From Bacillota bacterium (GTDB lineage: Bacteria; Bacillota; Negativicutes; Sporomusales; Sporomusaceae), in NCBI GenBank assembly GCA_017889705.1, contig JAGGAB010000006.1, positions 1-64,000 on the forward strand: DNA of 64,000 nt, read 5' to 3'. Positions within the stretch are counted from its first letter, which is position 1. Every line of letters begins with the position of its first letter. The notes beneath the pieces were generated by a model that saw nothing but the letters and a program-made list of their open reading frames with translations, did no database searches and was not told the origin of the DNA. Of the stretch, positions 14,631-23,321 are shown piece after piece. The position numbers and the translations under genes are program-made.

Positions 14631-16736
14631 TTACAACATAATATCATACCGGAATTTTGCCGTAAGCAAACTATGCAAAAAACAACTGGCCTGCCATGTC
14701 TCAGGTTCCAGTGCGGACGCAGCCTTCATGGCTGCCGCAAACTGCCAGTCCTCATGGCTTGCCAAGGCCAACGGCTTACTTAACCGGAGCTGCCTAAGAA
14801 CCACTCTCCCTGCGGGCGATTGTACAATTATCCTTGCACCGCTGTGGCTGACTGCCAACACCCTGCCGTCTTGCTGCATACTCCATAACAGTTTATTAGT
14901 AGCTGACTGCCACACTTTGATGGTGTTATCAGCAGCACTGCTTACCAGCAGCCGCCCATCACCGCTATATTTTAATCCCTGGACCTGATTACTGTGCGCC
15001 GCCCAAAGCTTATTGCCGCCGTCAGCACCTGTCAGTGCGTAGGTTCGAAGCCTGCCATCTCTTGCGCTGCCGGTGATAAGCCGCTGCCTGGGGTTAACTG
15101 CCGCTGCGCAAAAGAAACTGCCAGGATACTGCGCCTCAATATTCATGACCAAACCATCCCAGGACCAGACTTTGGCAGGTAAGAGTCCGCCGGCGCCGGC
15201 CAGCGCCAGCAGCTTGCCGGTCTCATCTGCCGCCAGTGCCGACACCTGCCCGCTCTGACCTTTTACGCTGCTGACCCATTTTACATCAGGCAGCTGCCAG
15301 ATATGAGTTTTTGCATCTTGACCGGCAGTTACCAGATAGCGGCCGTCAGAAGTAAAAGTCAGTGCCGTAATAGCTTCTGTATGCAGATTAACCGTCCGCC
15401 ATAATGTACCGTCAGTTGTCTGCCATAATCGCAACCGGCCATCGCTGCCGCCGCCGGCCACCAGCCATCCGTTAGGATGAAAAGCGGCGCAGACAATACT
15501 TACTGAAGTTTCTGGGCTTTCCAGCACAGCCAGCTGCCGCCCATCAGGTACAAACATAGACTGGCCGTCACGCGGACAAGTTGCGAGAATGTTTTTCCAG
15601 TCACCACGCTGCCAGAGCTTAGGAATCCAGGCTGCGCCGGTCAAAGTTAACACAATTTCGGCTGCCCAGTTTGCCGGCACAAGCAAGATTAACCGGTATA
15701 ATTCCTCCCAGCGTTCCTGACTTGCTAATGTATCCAGCATAACCGCCCAATCTTGGTCTGTTAGCTCCTCATATTCAGCCCGGCGACCTGCTTTTAGCAG
15801 CAACCCGGCCAACAACAAACTATGCCCGCTTTGCCGAGTCGCCGCCAAAAATTGCTGTCGCTCAGCTGCTGATGCCTGGCTGTAGCCTTTGGCCAGTAAC
15901 GGCCTTGTATCCTGCCAGTCGAGAGCATAGTACTTTTCCCACTGCCCGGTTATACAATAATACAGGGCAGCCTTATCATCAGCAGTTGGCGCATAATTAG
16001 CCACTACCACCCAGTTTCTCAGACGTTCCTGACCTTGGCTGAGTACGGTTTCACATAAGGCATCAATAGCCTGTTTGTCTGTTAAGGTCAACAGCAGCCG
16101 CCTGGCCCGGCCGGCGATTACCCGGTCAGCATCATCGACTGCCGCCAGCAGTGCAGAAGTAAGTTCTGCCCCTTCCGGCAGCATAACCCGGTCAGCCCCG
16201 GTCTTAAGGACTGTCAACAGGCGTAAACTAAGCGGTTTAGCAGCCAGATAACCGACCTCAACCAAAATTTGCTCCAGTTCCGGCCGGCGGCTCTCGGCCC
16301 AAAGACGGCATAATTCATCAATAGCGCTGCCATCAGTTAAACTGTTCAGTGCCCGCTGAGCCTCACCGGCAATTACCGCATCCTCACTAACTAAGGCCTC
16401 AAGCAATGGCGCAATGACTTCAGCCCCCATTCCTGCCGGAATAAACGACTTGCCGCCAGCCAGCGCCGCAACTACTTTCTTCCGTATTTCGTCAGCTACC
16501 GCCGCCTGTAGGGCAGCAGCTTCAGCAGTTTTCTCAGGTGATAATCCGCCCTCGGCTTCAAGCTGGAACTTGGCCATGATCGTACTTACAATTTCACGGA
16601 TATTCTGGCGTTCACCCACAGCTAACTGTTTCGCTATCAAAGTCTCTGCCAGTTGCATAATTTCCGCCACAAAATCAGAGGGATACACCCAAGCCAGCTG
16701 CCGCAAAAATTCTTTGTCCTCATCACCAAGTCCCAT
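14631..16736 (-). CDS. HEAT-like and WD40 repeat protein
   Basis: A 701-residue protein. Residues about 85-260 are helical HEAT-like repeats (for example VIAPLLEALVSEDAVIAGEAQRAL). Residues about 400-650 hold at least five WD40 blades: RLRLWQTTDG, KTHIWQLPD, KVWSWDG, RLRTYALTG and IKVWQSATN. Such proteins are scaffolds or sensors. It is first in the six-gene operon; AGGTGGTGAG precedes the ATG. Only 52 bp separate it from cydB upstream on the same strand with no terminator seen, so read-through from rrf2-cydAB is likely. Enzymatic activity is not expected. Confidence 0.8.
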   Translation of the reverse strand: MGLGDEDKEFLRQLAWVYPSDFVAEIMQLAETLIAKQLAVGERQNIREIVSTIMAKFQLEAEGGLSPEKTAEAAALQAAVADEIRKKVVAALAGGKSFIPAGMGAEVIAPLLEALVSEDAVIAGEAQRALNSLTDGSAIDELCRLWAESRRPELEQILVEVGYLAAKPLSLRLLTVLKTGADRVMLPEGAELTSALLAAVDDADRVIAGRARRLLLTLTDKQAIDALCETVLSQGQERLRNWVVVANYAPTADDKAALYYCITGQWEKYYALDWQDTRPLLAKGYSQASAAERQQFLAATRQSGHSLLLAGLLLKAGRRAEYEELTDQDWAVMLDTLASQERWEELYRLILLVPANWAAEIVLTLTGAAWIPKLWQRGDWKNILATCPRDGQSMFVPDGRQLAVLESPETSVSIVCAAFHPNGWLVAGGGSDGRLRLWQTTDGTLWRTVNLHTEAITALTFTSDGRYLVTAGQDAKTHIWQLPDVKWVSSVKGQSGQVSALAADETGKLLALAGAGGLLPAKVWSWDGLVMNIEAQYPGSFFCAAAVNPRQRLITGSARDGRLRTYALTGADGGNKLWAAHSNQVQGLKYSGDGRLLVSSAADNTIKVWQSATNKLLWSMQQDGRVLAVSHSGARIIVQSPAGRVVLRQLRLSKPLALASHEDWQFAAAMKAASALEPETWQASCFLHSLLTAKFRYDIML

Positions 16737-16788
16737 GCTCTCACCACCTGTCTATATGCAACGCGGGATCTCTATTCCTTGCTAGAAA

Positions 16789-17793
16789 TTAATACTCCAA
16801 ATCTTTGGCAGTTACCCGTTTGCGGAATATCCAGTATACCCAGCCTTGATACACTAACACAACCGGTACCAACGCCAAGGCGGCAATCGTCATAATTGAC
16901 AGCGTATAGGGAGTAGAAGCGGCATTGGCAATCGTCAGGCTCCAGGCCGGATTAAGACTGGAAACCATAAGCCGGGGAAACAATCCCCAGAAAAAGGCAA
17001 TTGTCGTAAACGCCACTGTGAGGCTGCTTAAAATAAAGCCTGCACCATACCGCTCACTGTATACCGCACCATAAGCTCCGACAAACAAGGCAACCGCTCC
17101 CCATAGCGCAACTCCGGCACCGGTACTGGCAAATAAATCAGTATTGATATAAGTCAGGCCAACAAGAGTTAGGCAGAATATCGCTGTTAATATCCCGGTT
17201 CTTACGGCAACTGCACGCGCCCGTTTCACCATTTCACCCTCGGTTTTAAGCGTGAGATATAAGGCTCCATGAAAAATAAACACCAGCAGAAAGGCAACCC
17301 CACCGACCAGAGTATAGGGGCTGAGCAAATCAAAGAATGTGCCAACATATTGCATCTTAGCATTAATGGGCACTCCTTGGATTAAATTGGTTACAGCCAC
17401 ACCCCAAAGTACTGCCGGGATTACACTGCCAATAAAGATCAGCCAATCCCAGGTATTGCGCCAAGTCGGATTTTCATCCTTGCTCCTAAACTCAAAAGCA
17501 ACACCCCGGCCAATGAGCGCCATCAGCATCAAAAACAACGCCAGATAAAATCCACTGAACAGCGTGGCATACACATGAGGAAAAGCAGCAAACATTGCGC
17601 CGCCGGCGGTAATCATCCAAACCTCATTACCATCCCAAACCGGCCCAATTGTATTAATAATTATCCGGCGTTCGGTATCGTTTTTCCCCAAGAAAGGCAG
17701 TAAAATTCCTACCCCATAATCAAACCCTTCGAGGAAAAAGAAGCCAATAAACAGGACTGTCAACAAAATAAACCACAATACACTTAGTTCCAT
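16789..17793 (-). CDS. cydB: Cytochrome bd quinol oxidase subunit II
   Basis: A 334-residue multi-span membrane protein matching CydB: the N-terminal FFLEGFDYGVGILLPF, then PVWDGNEVWMITAGGAMFAAFP, and eight or so hydrophobic helices. It pairs with CydA to reduce O2 to water with electrons from quinol, a high-affinity oxygen-scavenging oxidase used by many anaerobes. Its start overlaps the end of cydA by 10 bp. It ends 52 bp before the WD40 gene of the following operon. Confidence 0.96.
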   Translation of the reverse strand: MELSVLWFILLTVLFIGFFFLEGFDYGVGILLPFLGKNDTERRIIINTIGPVWDGNEVWMITAGGAMFAAFPHVYATLFSGFYLALFLMLMALIGRGVAFEFRSKDENPTWRNTWDWLIFIGSVIPAVLWGVAVTNLIQGVPINAKMQYVGTFFDLLSPYTLVGGVAFLLVFIFHGALYLTLKTEGEMVKRARAVAVRTGILTAIFCLTLVGLTYINTDLFASTGAGVALWGAVALFVGAYGAVYSERYGAGFILSSLTVAFTTIAFFWGLFPRLMVSSLNPAWSLTIANAASTPYTLSIMTIAALALVPVVLVYQGWVYWIFRKRVTAKDLEY

Positions 17794-19175
17794 AATGTCG
17801 CCCCCTTTGCTGCCGGTTTACTCATTTGCGCTTGCGCCGGTGTTTCTACAGGTCCCTGCCGGACAAACTTCTGCACAAGATAAATTGCCGCAGCCGCCAG
17901 CACTGCATATACCAACGTAAAGCCAATCAGCGAAATCCAGATACTAATCGTTCCCACAGACGGCGACACAGCCTGCTCCACCTTTTGCAAACCAAATACA
18001 ATCCACGGCTGACGCCCGCCTTCAGCAACAAACCAACCCGTGGAATTTGCAATATAGGGAAGTGGCAAACTCCATAACACAGCCTTAAGCAGCCATGGTT
18101 TTGTTTCCAACTGGCCGCGCCACCAGAAAAAGCCTGTGGCCGCAACCACCAACAGCATAACGCTGCCGGCAGCTACCATAATACGAAAGCTCCAAAACAC
18201 CGGCGTTACCGCCGGCACATAATTTCCCGGTCCGTAAACAGCTATATACTCTTTCTCAATATCCTTAATTCCCCTGATGGGTGTATTAGGGTTGTTATTC
18301 GCTAATATCGACAACATGGCCGGGATTTTTATTTCCATCGAATTAGTTTTATTCTGTTCATCAATAATGGCAGCTACCGCAAAAGGTGCCGGATTTGCCG
18401 TCTCCCATAGGGCCTCTGCCGCCGCCAGTTTCATAGGCTGCGCCTTGGCAATAAACTGTGTCTGCGCATGGCCACTTCCCATCAGCAAAAACAGGCTCAC
18501 TGCTGTCCAGATTATCCCCAGCTTGAATGAAGCTCGGAAAAACTCAACATGGGTTTTGCCGATAAGATGGTATGCGCTAATCGCCAGCACGAAAAAACCC
18601 GCCGTTACCAGGCCTGACAACACCGTGTGAGGGAATTGGTAAAATACATATGGATTCGTAATCAGCGCGACAAAATCGGTCATTTCGGCCCGGCCATTAT
18701 TAATAACATACCCCACCGGGGACTGCATAAAAGAATTGGCCGTCAGAATCCAAAAGGCCGACAAATTAGTTGCCAACGCCACAATCCACATACTGGCCGC
18801 ATGCATTCTTTTAGACAGGCGATCCCAGCCAAAAATCCACAGTCCCAAAAATACCGATTCCAGATAAAAAGCCGTAAGCGCTTCCATAGCCAACGGCGCA
18901 CCGAAAATATCCCCCATAAAACGGGCATATTCCGACCAGTTCATACCAAAATGAAACTCCTGAACAATACCTGTGACCACACCCATAGCAAAGTTAATGA
19001 GAAATAGTTTCCCCCAAAATTTCGTCTGCTCCTTATACATTTCATTACCGGTGCGGACATAGATAGTTTCCAGAATGGCTACAATCAGCGACAACCCTAA
19101 TGTTAAAGGAACAAACAAAAAATGATAGATTGTTGTTATCCCGAATTGCCACCGGGATAAAAGTAATTCTTCCAT
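17784..19175 (-). CDS. cydA: Cytochrome bd quinol oxidase subunit I
   Basis: A 463-residue membrane subunit carrying the haems. Visible marks are the N-terminal SRWQFGITTIYHFLFVPLTLG with the haem-ligand histidine, the GMNWSEYARFMGDIFGAPLAMEAL segment, FQFPHTVLSG-type helices around the second histidine, and the quinol-loop and WFVAEGGRQPW region. Its length fits the short-Q-loop form. An Rrf2-type regulator lies only 4 bp upstream and they share a promoter at 19670-19698. It protects an otherwise anaerobic cell from oxygen; cydDC for its assembly lies at 5.8-9.3 kb. Confidence 0.96.
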   Translation of the reverse strand: MEELLLSRWQFGITTIYHFLFVPLTLGLSLIVAILETIYVRTGNEMYKEQTKFWGKLFLINFAMGVVTGIVQEFHFGMNWSEYARFMGDIFGAPLAMEALTAFYLESVFLGLWIFGWDRLSKRMHAASMWIVALATNLSAFWILTANSFMQSPVGYVINNGRAEMTDFVALITNPYVFYQFPHTVLSGLVTAGFFVLAISAYHLIGKTHVEFFRASFKLGIIWTAVSLFLLMGSGHAQTQFIAKAQPMKLAAAEALWETANPAPFAVAAIIDEQNKTNSMEIKIPAMLSILANNNPNTPIRGIKDIEKEYIAVYGPGNYVPAVTPVFWSFRIMVAAGSVMLLVVAATGFFWWRGQLETKPWLLKAVLWSLPLPYIANSTGWFVAEGGRQPWIVFGLQKVEQAVSPSVGTISIWISLIGFTLVYAVLAAAAIYLVQKFVRQGPVETPAQAQMSKPAAKGATLWN

Positions 19176-19179
19176 GCTT

Positions 19180-19608
19180 CTACCTCCTGCCAGAATTATT
19201 TATTTTACCTGCCATTGCGGCAAACGTAACACTGGATAAATCGGCTGCCAACTTGTTCTGAATAGCTGCCAACGCCTGATGCACTGGACATTCCTGTTTA
19301 CAATGCCGGTTGCAACTGCTGCGATCAGCCAGACAGCGGTGAATGCCCAGCGGCCCCTCCATGGCATTAATAACATCATACAGAGTAATTTCTTCAGGCG
19401 GTTTCGCCAATGCAAATCCACCGACAACACCGCGGTAAGACCTTACCAGGCCGGCTGCCGCCAGCTGCCTCATAATCTTTTGCAAAAACCGCGGCGGAAT
19501 GTTTTGCCGCTCGGCAATAGTTAACCCTCTCGCCACCTCCCCAAATGGCAGCCCAGACAAATATAACACTACGCGAAAAGCATAATCGGTAGCCTGATTA
19601 AGCTGCAC
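19180..19608 (-). CDS. Rrf2-family redox-sensing transcription regulator
   Basis: A 142-residue winged-helix protein of the Rrf2 family: MQLNQATDYAFRVVLYL, the recognition helix IPPRFLQKIMRQLAAAGLV, and the wing GVVGGFALAKP. Four cysteines (Cys92, Cys99, Cys103, Cys107 in CLADRSSCNRHCKQEC) can hold an Fe-S cluster, as in NsrR and IscR, and so sense O2, NO or redox state. It begins the cydAB transcript, 4 bp ahead of cydA. The start is GTG with AAGGTGGTGAG in front. It very likely represses its own operon through the dyad at 19643-19657. Confidence 0.88.
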   Translation of the reverse strand: MQLNQATDYAFRVVLYLSGLPFGEVARGLTIAERQNIPPRFLQKIMRQLAAAGLVRSYRGVVGGFALAKPPEEITLYDVINAMEGPLGIHRCLADRSSCNRHCKQECPVHQALAAIQNKLAADLSSVTFAAMAGKINNSGRR

Positions 19609-19642
19609 AGCCTCACCACCTTTTTGTTGTTAAAGCCAAAGT

Positions 19643-19657
19643 ATACTGCACCAGTAT
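19643..19657. promoter_or_regulatory. Likely Rrf2 operator
   Basis: A perfect dyad, ATACTG-CAC-CAGTAT, about 6-20 bp downstream of the predicted transcription start of rrf2-cydAB. Its position fits a repressor site. Confidence 0.5.
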
Positions 19658-19669
19658 GGTATTAATTTC

Positions 19670-19698
19670 ATTGTATTTCTCTAGTTAATTTTTGTCAA
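19670..19698 (-). promoter_or_regulatory. Consensus promoter of rrf2-cydAB
   Basis: On the minus strand TTGACA (19693-19698), a 17-bp spacer and TACAAT (19670-19675). It probably also drives the WD40-to-radical SAM genes by read-through. Confidence 0.8.
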
Positions 19699-19780
19699 TA
19701 TCTATTTGTTAGAAAAATATATCAATGGATAATAGTTACTAAATTAACATTGTTGTATTGTGTATACGCAATAATAAAAA

Positions 19781-19814
19781 AGCAAGAAACACACCTTGCA
19801 GCATGTTTCTTGCT
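19781..19814 (-). terminator. Intrinsic terminator of the chemoreceptor gene
   Basis: AGCAAGAAACA pairs with TGTTTCTTGCT over a 12-base loop and, on the minus strand, is followed by TTTTTTATTATT. It lies 40 bp after the stop at 19854. Confidence 0.9.
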
Positions 19815-19853
19815 TATCCCTTTAACCATATAATGCAGTTATCTTATAAGGTC

Positions 19854-21566
19854 TTATAAACTAAACTTGCCTACAGCCACTTGCAAATTCTCTGCCATAA
19901 TGGCCAAAGCCTTACTGGCTGCCGTAATTTCTTCCATCGATGCCGAGGTCTCTTCTGTTGCCGCCGAAATGCTCTGGGTTTGACCGGCGGTATCTTTGCT
20001 TACCCTGTCAATATCTCTCACCGATGCCACAATCTGCTGACTCCTGGTTGACATTTGCTGAATTGCAGCCGATATTTCCCGAACTTGCACTGACACTTCT
20101 CCCACCAGAGAAACAATTTCCTTGAAAGCTTTGCCTGCGGTGTTAACCACTTCCCCGCCAAGTTTGACTTCGTGTGATCCTTCATTGATGGCATTTACCG
20201 AGTCGGTAGTATCTGTCTGAATTTCTGTGATAAGATTGGCAATTTGTTTAGCGGCTTCCTGAGATTGCTCGGCCAGTTTGCGCACTTCTTCCGCAACTAC
20301 AGCAAAGCCTCTTCCCTGCTCACCGGCACGGGCAGCTTCAATGGCGGCATTAAGAGCCAACAAATTGGTTTGACCGGCAATTCCGGAAATGGTATCAACA
20401 ATCTGTCCAATTTCCTTAGAGCGTTCACCTAATTTTGTCACAACCTCTGCCGACCCGGCAACTGTTTTTTCAATGCTTGCCATTTGATTTATGGCCGCAT
20501 CTACGGCATGGCCCCCCTGATTGGCCGTGTCGGTTGCCTTGTCAGCCATCAGAGCCACCTCGCCAGCATTAACCGCAATTTGACGGATATCTTCCGATAT
20601 TTCCTCGACTACCGAAACGGTTGCCGCAACCGCCGTAACTTGTTTGGCCGCACCTTCAGCCACCTCAGTGATAACAATAGCCACCTGCTCGGTTGCCTGG
20701 GCCGACTGCTCTGCCCCAGCTGTCAATTCTTCTGACGAAGCAGCTACCTGTTCGGTTGTGCTGGCAATCTGCTGAACCAACTGCCGCAAGTTGCCTTTCA
20801 TAATATTGAAAGCCCTGGCGACTTGCCCGGTCTCATCGGAAGAGTTGATTACAAGCTCAGCATAATTCAGATTGCCTTTGGCAATCTCATCGGCCGCCAA
20901 GGTAATCTGCTGAATGGGTTTAGAAATACGCCGGCTGATGAAGTAGCCAATACCAAGCGACAACCCTGCCACAATAACATTAACAATAAGCAGCACTTGC
21001 TGAATACTGCCGGCTCTAGCTGCCTGCGCTTTTTGATCGGCCTCAACCAGTTTGTTAATTCCCGTAACCAATTCCTCGGCAGCACCCATCGCAGCTTTGT
21101 AAGGCGCACCGGCATCCCGCATATACTGGGCAACCAGTTCTGCATTGCCAGCTTTTTTAGCGGCAAACGATTTTTGCGCGATTTCTTCATAAATATCTTT
21201 TTGCGCTTTCATGGTTTCCATAACTTTTTTGCCTTGTTCACTTTGAATAATTTCGCGTAAATCAGTCAGCTTTGCTTCGGAATCTTTGCGATAGTTGTCA
21301 AAAATCGGAATGTCTGCCGCATCACCGGTAAAATTAAAGCGTCTCATGGCTACGGCCTCATTTGCCAAATCAGTAGCGAACCCCTGAGTCAAAGCCACTC
21401 TGCGCAAATTGTTCTGCATTGCCTTTTCATAGGATGAGTTTATCTGCCCAATCTCATAATAAGTAAATCCACTCATAATTACTACCAGCGCAATAACAAT
21501 AAAAAAACCGCCGGTGATTTTCTTGCCAATTGTCAAATTCAAGATTCCCATCTCCCTAATTAACAC
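19854..21566 (-). CDS. Methyl-accepting chemotaxis protein
   Basis: A 570-residue chemoreceptor. There is a membrane helix at about residues 15-37, a four-helix-bundle periplasmic domain to about residue 185, a second helix near 188-208, HAMP ([22 protein letters not shown]), and a long cytoplasmic signalling hairpin whose tip is [45 protein letters not shown]. It passes ligand signals to CheA. The periplasmic part resembles a simple four-helix-bundle (MCP) sensor; the ligand is unknown. The start is GTG at 21566, 12 bp after AGGAGGG, or the ATG at 21551. A sigma-54-type promoter motif lies immediately upstream, next to an NtrC-type regulator gene. Confidence 0.93.
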   Translation of the reverse strand: MLIREMGILNLTIGKKITGGFFIVIALVVIMSGFTYYEIGQINSSYEKAMQNNLRRVALTQGFATDLANEAVAMRRFNFTGDAADIPIFDNYRKDSEAKLTDLREIIQSEQGKKVMETMKAQKDIYEEIAQKSFAAKKAGNAELVAQYMRDAGAPYKAAMGAAEELVTGINKLVEADQKAQAARAGSIQQVLLIVNVIVAGLSLGIGYFISRRISKPIQQITLAADEIAKGNLNYAELVINSSDETGQVARAFNIMKGNLRQLVQQIASTTEQVAASSEELTAGAEQSAQATEQVAIVITEVAEGAAKQVTAVAATVSVVEEISEDIRQIAVNAGEVALMADKATDTANQGGHAVDAAINQMASIEKTVAGSAEVVTKLGERSKEIGQIVDTISGIAGQTNLLALNAAIEAARAGEQGRGFAVVAEEVRKLAEQSQEAAKQIANLITEIQTDTTDSVNAINEGSHEVKLGGEVVNTAGKAFKEIVSLVGEVSVQVREISAAIQQMSTRSQQIVASVRDIDRVSKDTAGQTQSISAATEETSASMEEITAASKALAIMAENLQVAVGKFSL

Positions 21567-21589
21567 ATAAGTGCTTTCCCTCCTAGTTA

Positions 21590-21606
21590 TGCAAAATACA
21601 TGCCAA
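21590..21606 (-). promoter_or_regulatory. Sigma-54 type promoter motif before the chemoreceptor gene
   Basis: On the minus strand TTGGCATGTATTTTGCA, matching the -24 (GG) and -12 (GC) elements at the correct spacing. The predicted start near 21579 would fall at the edge of the AGGAGGG ribosome-binding site, leaving a very short leader, so this call has a real weakness. Confidence 0.55.
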
Positions 21607-21719
21607 TTTCTCTATACCCATAAAAATATTCCGTAAACCTGCATAGAATCTACGCGCTTAATCCCTGACACTTTTGTCCCCTGCTAAATTCTGCATGGGC
21701 CAATTCTGTACACTTGACG

Positions 21720-21758
21720 AAAATTGCACACTTATCCTTTAATTTCTGTGCAAATTTT
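21720..21758. repeat. Inverted repeat upstream of the chemoreceptor promoter
   Basis: AAAATTGCACA (21720-21730) faces TGTGCAAATTTT (21747-21758) across 16 bp, centred about 160 bp upstream of the predicted start. Its place suits an enhancer-binding site, but this is inference. Confidence 0.4.
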
Positions 21759-21800
21759 GTTATGGTTAACCTGTTATCACTACTGTAACCACCTACAAAA

Positions 21801-21833
21801 ATGCCTCTGGCAGGTCAACCCTGCCAGAGGCAT
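21801..21833 (-). terminator. Intrinsic terminator after the NtrC-type regulator gene
   Basis: A 14-bp perfect stem, ATGCCTCTGGCAGG with CCTGCCAGAGGCAT, over a five-base loop. It is followed on the minus strand by TTTTTG and lies 9 bp past the stop of the regulator. Confidence 0.9.
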
Positions 21834-21841
21834 AAAAGTAT

Positions 21842-23311
21842 TTATTGCCGGTTACGCATTTGTTCCAAGCGGTAACATAAGGCTCTAAGCGACATATCAA
21901 GATATTTTGCCGTTGCCGTCTGATTGCCATTATGTGCATCAAGTACGGCCTGAATGATAAGATCGTTATATTCTTTGATAGATAAACCGCCTGCCGGCAT
22001 AGGTAATACTACCTGTTTTTCCTTGGTACTTGCCGGCTTATCAGCCGCTACCGACAGAGTCGCAGCCGGGGACACCACTTTTGCCAGATGCTCTGCCTGC
22101 AGTTCGGCATCATCATACATAAAAGCAACCCACTCCATGGCGTTACGCAATTCCCGTACATTACCAGGCCAGTCATACTGTTTCAAGAGTTGCTGCGCCT
22201 CAGAGCCTATACCGGCAAACTGCTTTTTCTTGGTTTGCGCAAACTCTCGCAAAAACAGCTCGGCTAACGGCACAATCTCTTCTCGTCGTTTTCTAAGCGG
22301 CGGAATGACAATATGGCCGACTTTCAGGCGATAATAAAGATCTCGCCGGAATAATCCCTCTTCCATTCTTTTTTCCAAATCAACATTGGTGGCACAGACA
22401 ATGCGGACATCGGCTTTAATTTTTTTTAAGCCGCCGACCCGGTAATACTCTCTGGCTTCCAGCAGTCTAAGCAGTTTAGCCTGCATTTCCTGCGGCATCT
22501 CTGCAATCTCATCCAAAAACAGCGTTCCTCCTGCCGCGGCGTCAAGTTTGCCCTTTTGCCCTTTGCTCAAACTGCCGCTGAAGGCGCCTCCTTCATAACC
22601 AAACAATTCGGTTTCAAACAGATTATGGGGAATGGCCGCACAGTTAAGTTCAACCAGCGGACCTGCTACCGTTTTAAGGTTAGAACCATAGTGAATAATA
22701 CGGGCAACCACTTCTTTACCGGTACCGGTTTCTCCTTGTATGAGGACTGTCAGTGTCCTGTCAGTATGAAAGCGCTGCGCAAGTTCAGCCACCTGCTGCA
22801 TGCCTGTAGAAAAAATCCCCACATTACCAATAACAGTCTCAGCCATCATTTTGCGCATACGGTTTAGTTCAAGCTCGGTATTCTGGGTTGCCGACTGCAG
22901 CTTATCGTCAAAATGCTCGGTGAGCTCTTTGTTCTCACGGAGCAGCGCCTGATGTTCAGACACCCGCAAGGCAATTGCCGCTAACTCCTGGGCATCAACC
23001 GGCTTGAGCAGGTAGTCATAGGCGCCGGCCCGCAGGGCAGCTACCGCTGTTTTCATATCTCCAAAACCAGTAAATAACACAACATCAGTCCGCCAGCTGT
23101 CTGGTTGTTCGGTAATGGCCTTAGCCAGTTCAATGCCGGACATACCTGGCATTTGAATATCAGACAAAACAAACGGATAATCCGCCTGTTTCCACATAGC
23201 CAGCGCCTCTGTAGCATTGTCGCACTCGGTTACCATATGTTCCTGTTCCCTCAAGAACCAGGCTACCGCTTCACGGCTGTGACGATCGTCATCTACCAGT
23301 AAAATCTCCAT
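21842..23311 (-). CDS. NtrC-family sigma-54-dependent response regulator
   Basis: A 489-residue regulator with receiver, AAA+ and Fis-type HTH domains. The receiver has Asp7-9, the phospho-site Asp51 (SDIQMPG) and Lys103 (LLKP). The AAA+ core has Walker A GETGTGKE (193-200), Walker B GTLFLDEIAEM and the R-finger region FRRDLYYRL. The HTH ends the protein (NGNQTATAKYLDMSLRALCYRL). It should activate sigma-54 promoters after phosphorylation by the kinase encoded 10 bp upstream. The sigma-54-contacting loop reads GAFSGS (242-247) instead of the usual GAFTGA. The chemoreceptor gene downstream has a matching promoter motif and is a likely target. Confidence 0.92.
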   Translation of the reverse strand: MEILLVDDDRHSREAVAWFLREQEHMVTECDNATEALAMWKQADYPFVLSDIQMPGMSGIELAKAITEQPDSWRTDVVLFTGFGDMKTAVAALRAGAYDYLLKPVDAQELAAIALRVSEHQALLRENKELTEHFDDKLQSATQNTELELNRMRKMMAETVIGNVGIFSTGMQQVAELAQRFHTDRTLTVLIQGETGTGKEVVARIIHYGSNLKTVAGPLVELNCAAIPHNLFETELFGYEGGAFSGSLSKGQKGKLDAAAGGTLFLDEIAEMPQEMQAKLLRLLEAREYYRVGGLKKIKADVRIVCATNVDLEKRMEEGLFRRDLYYRLKVGHIVIPPLRKRREEIVPLAELFLREFAQTKKKQFAGIGSEAQQLLKQYDWPGNVRELRNAMEWVAFMYDDAELQAEHLAKVVSPAATLSVAADKPASTKEKQVVLPMPAGGLSIKEYNDLIIQAVLDAHNGNQTATAKYLDMSLRALCYRLEQMRNRQ

Positions 23312-23321
23312 AACTAACCTC

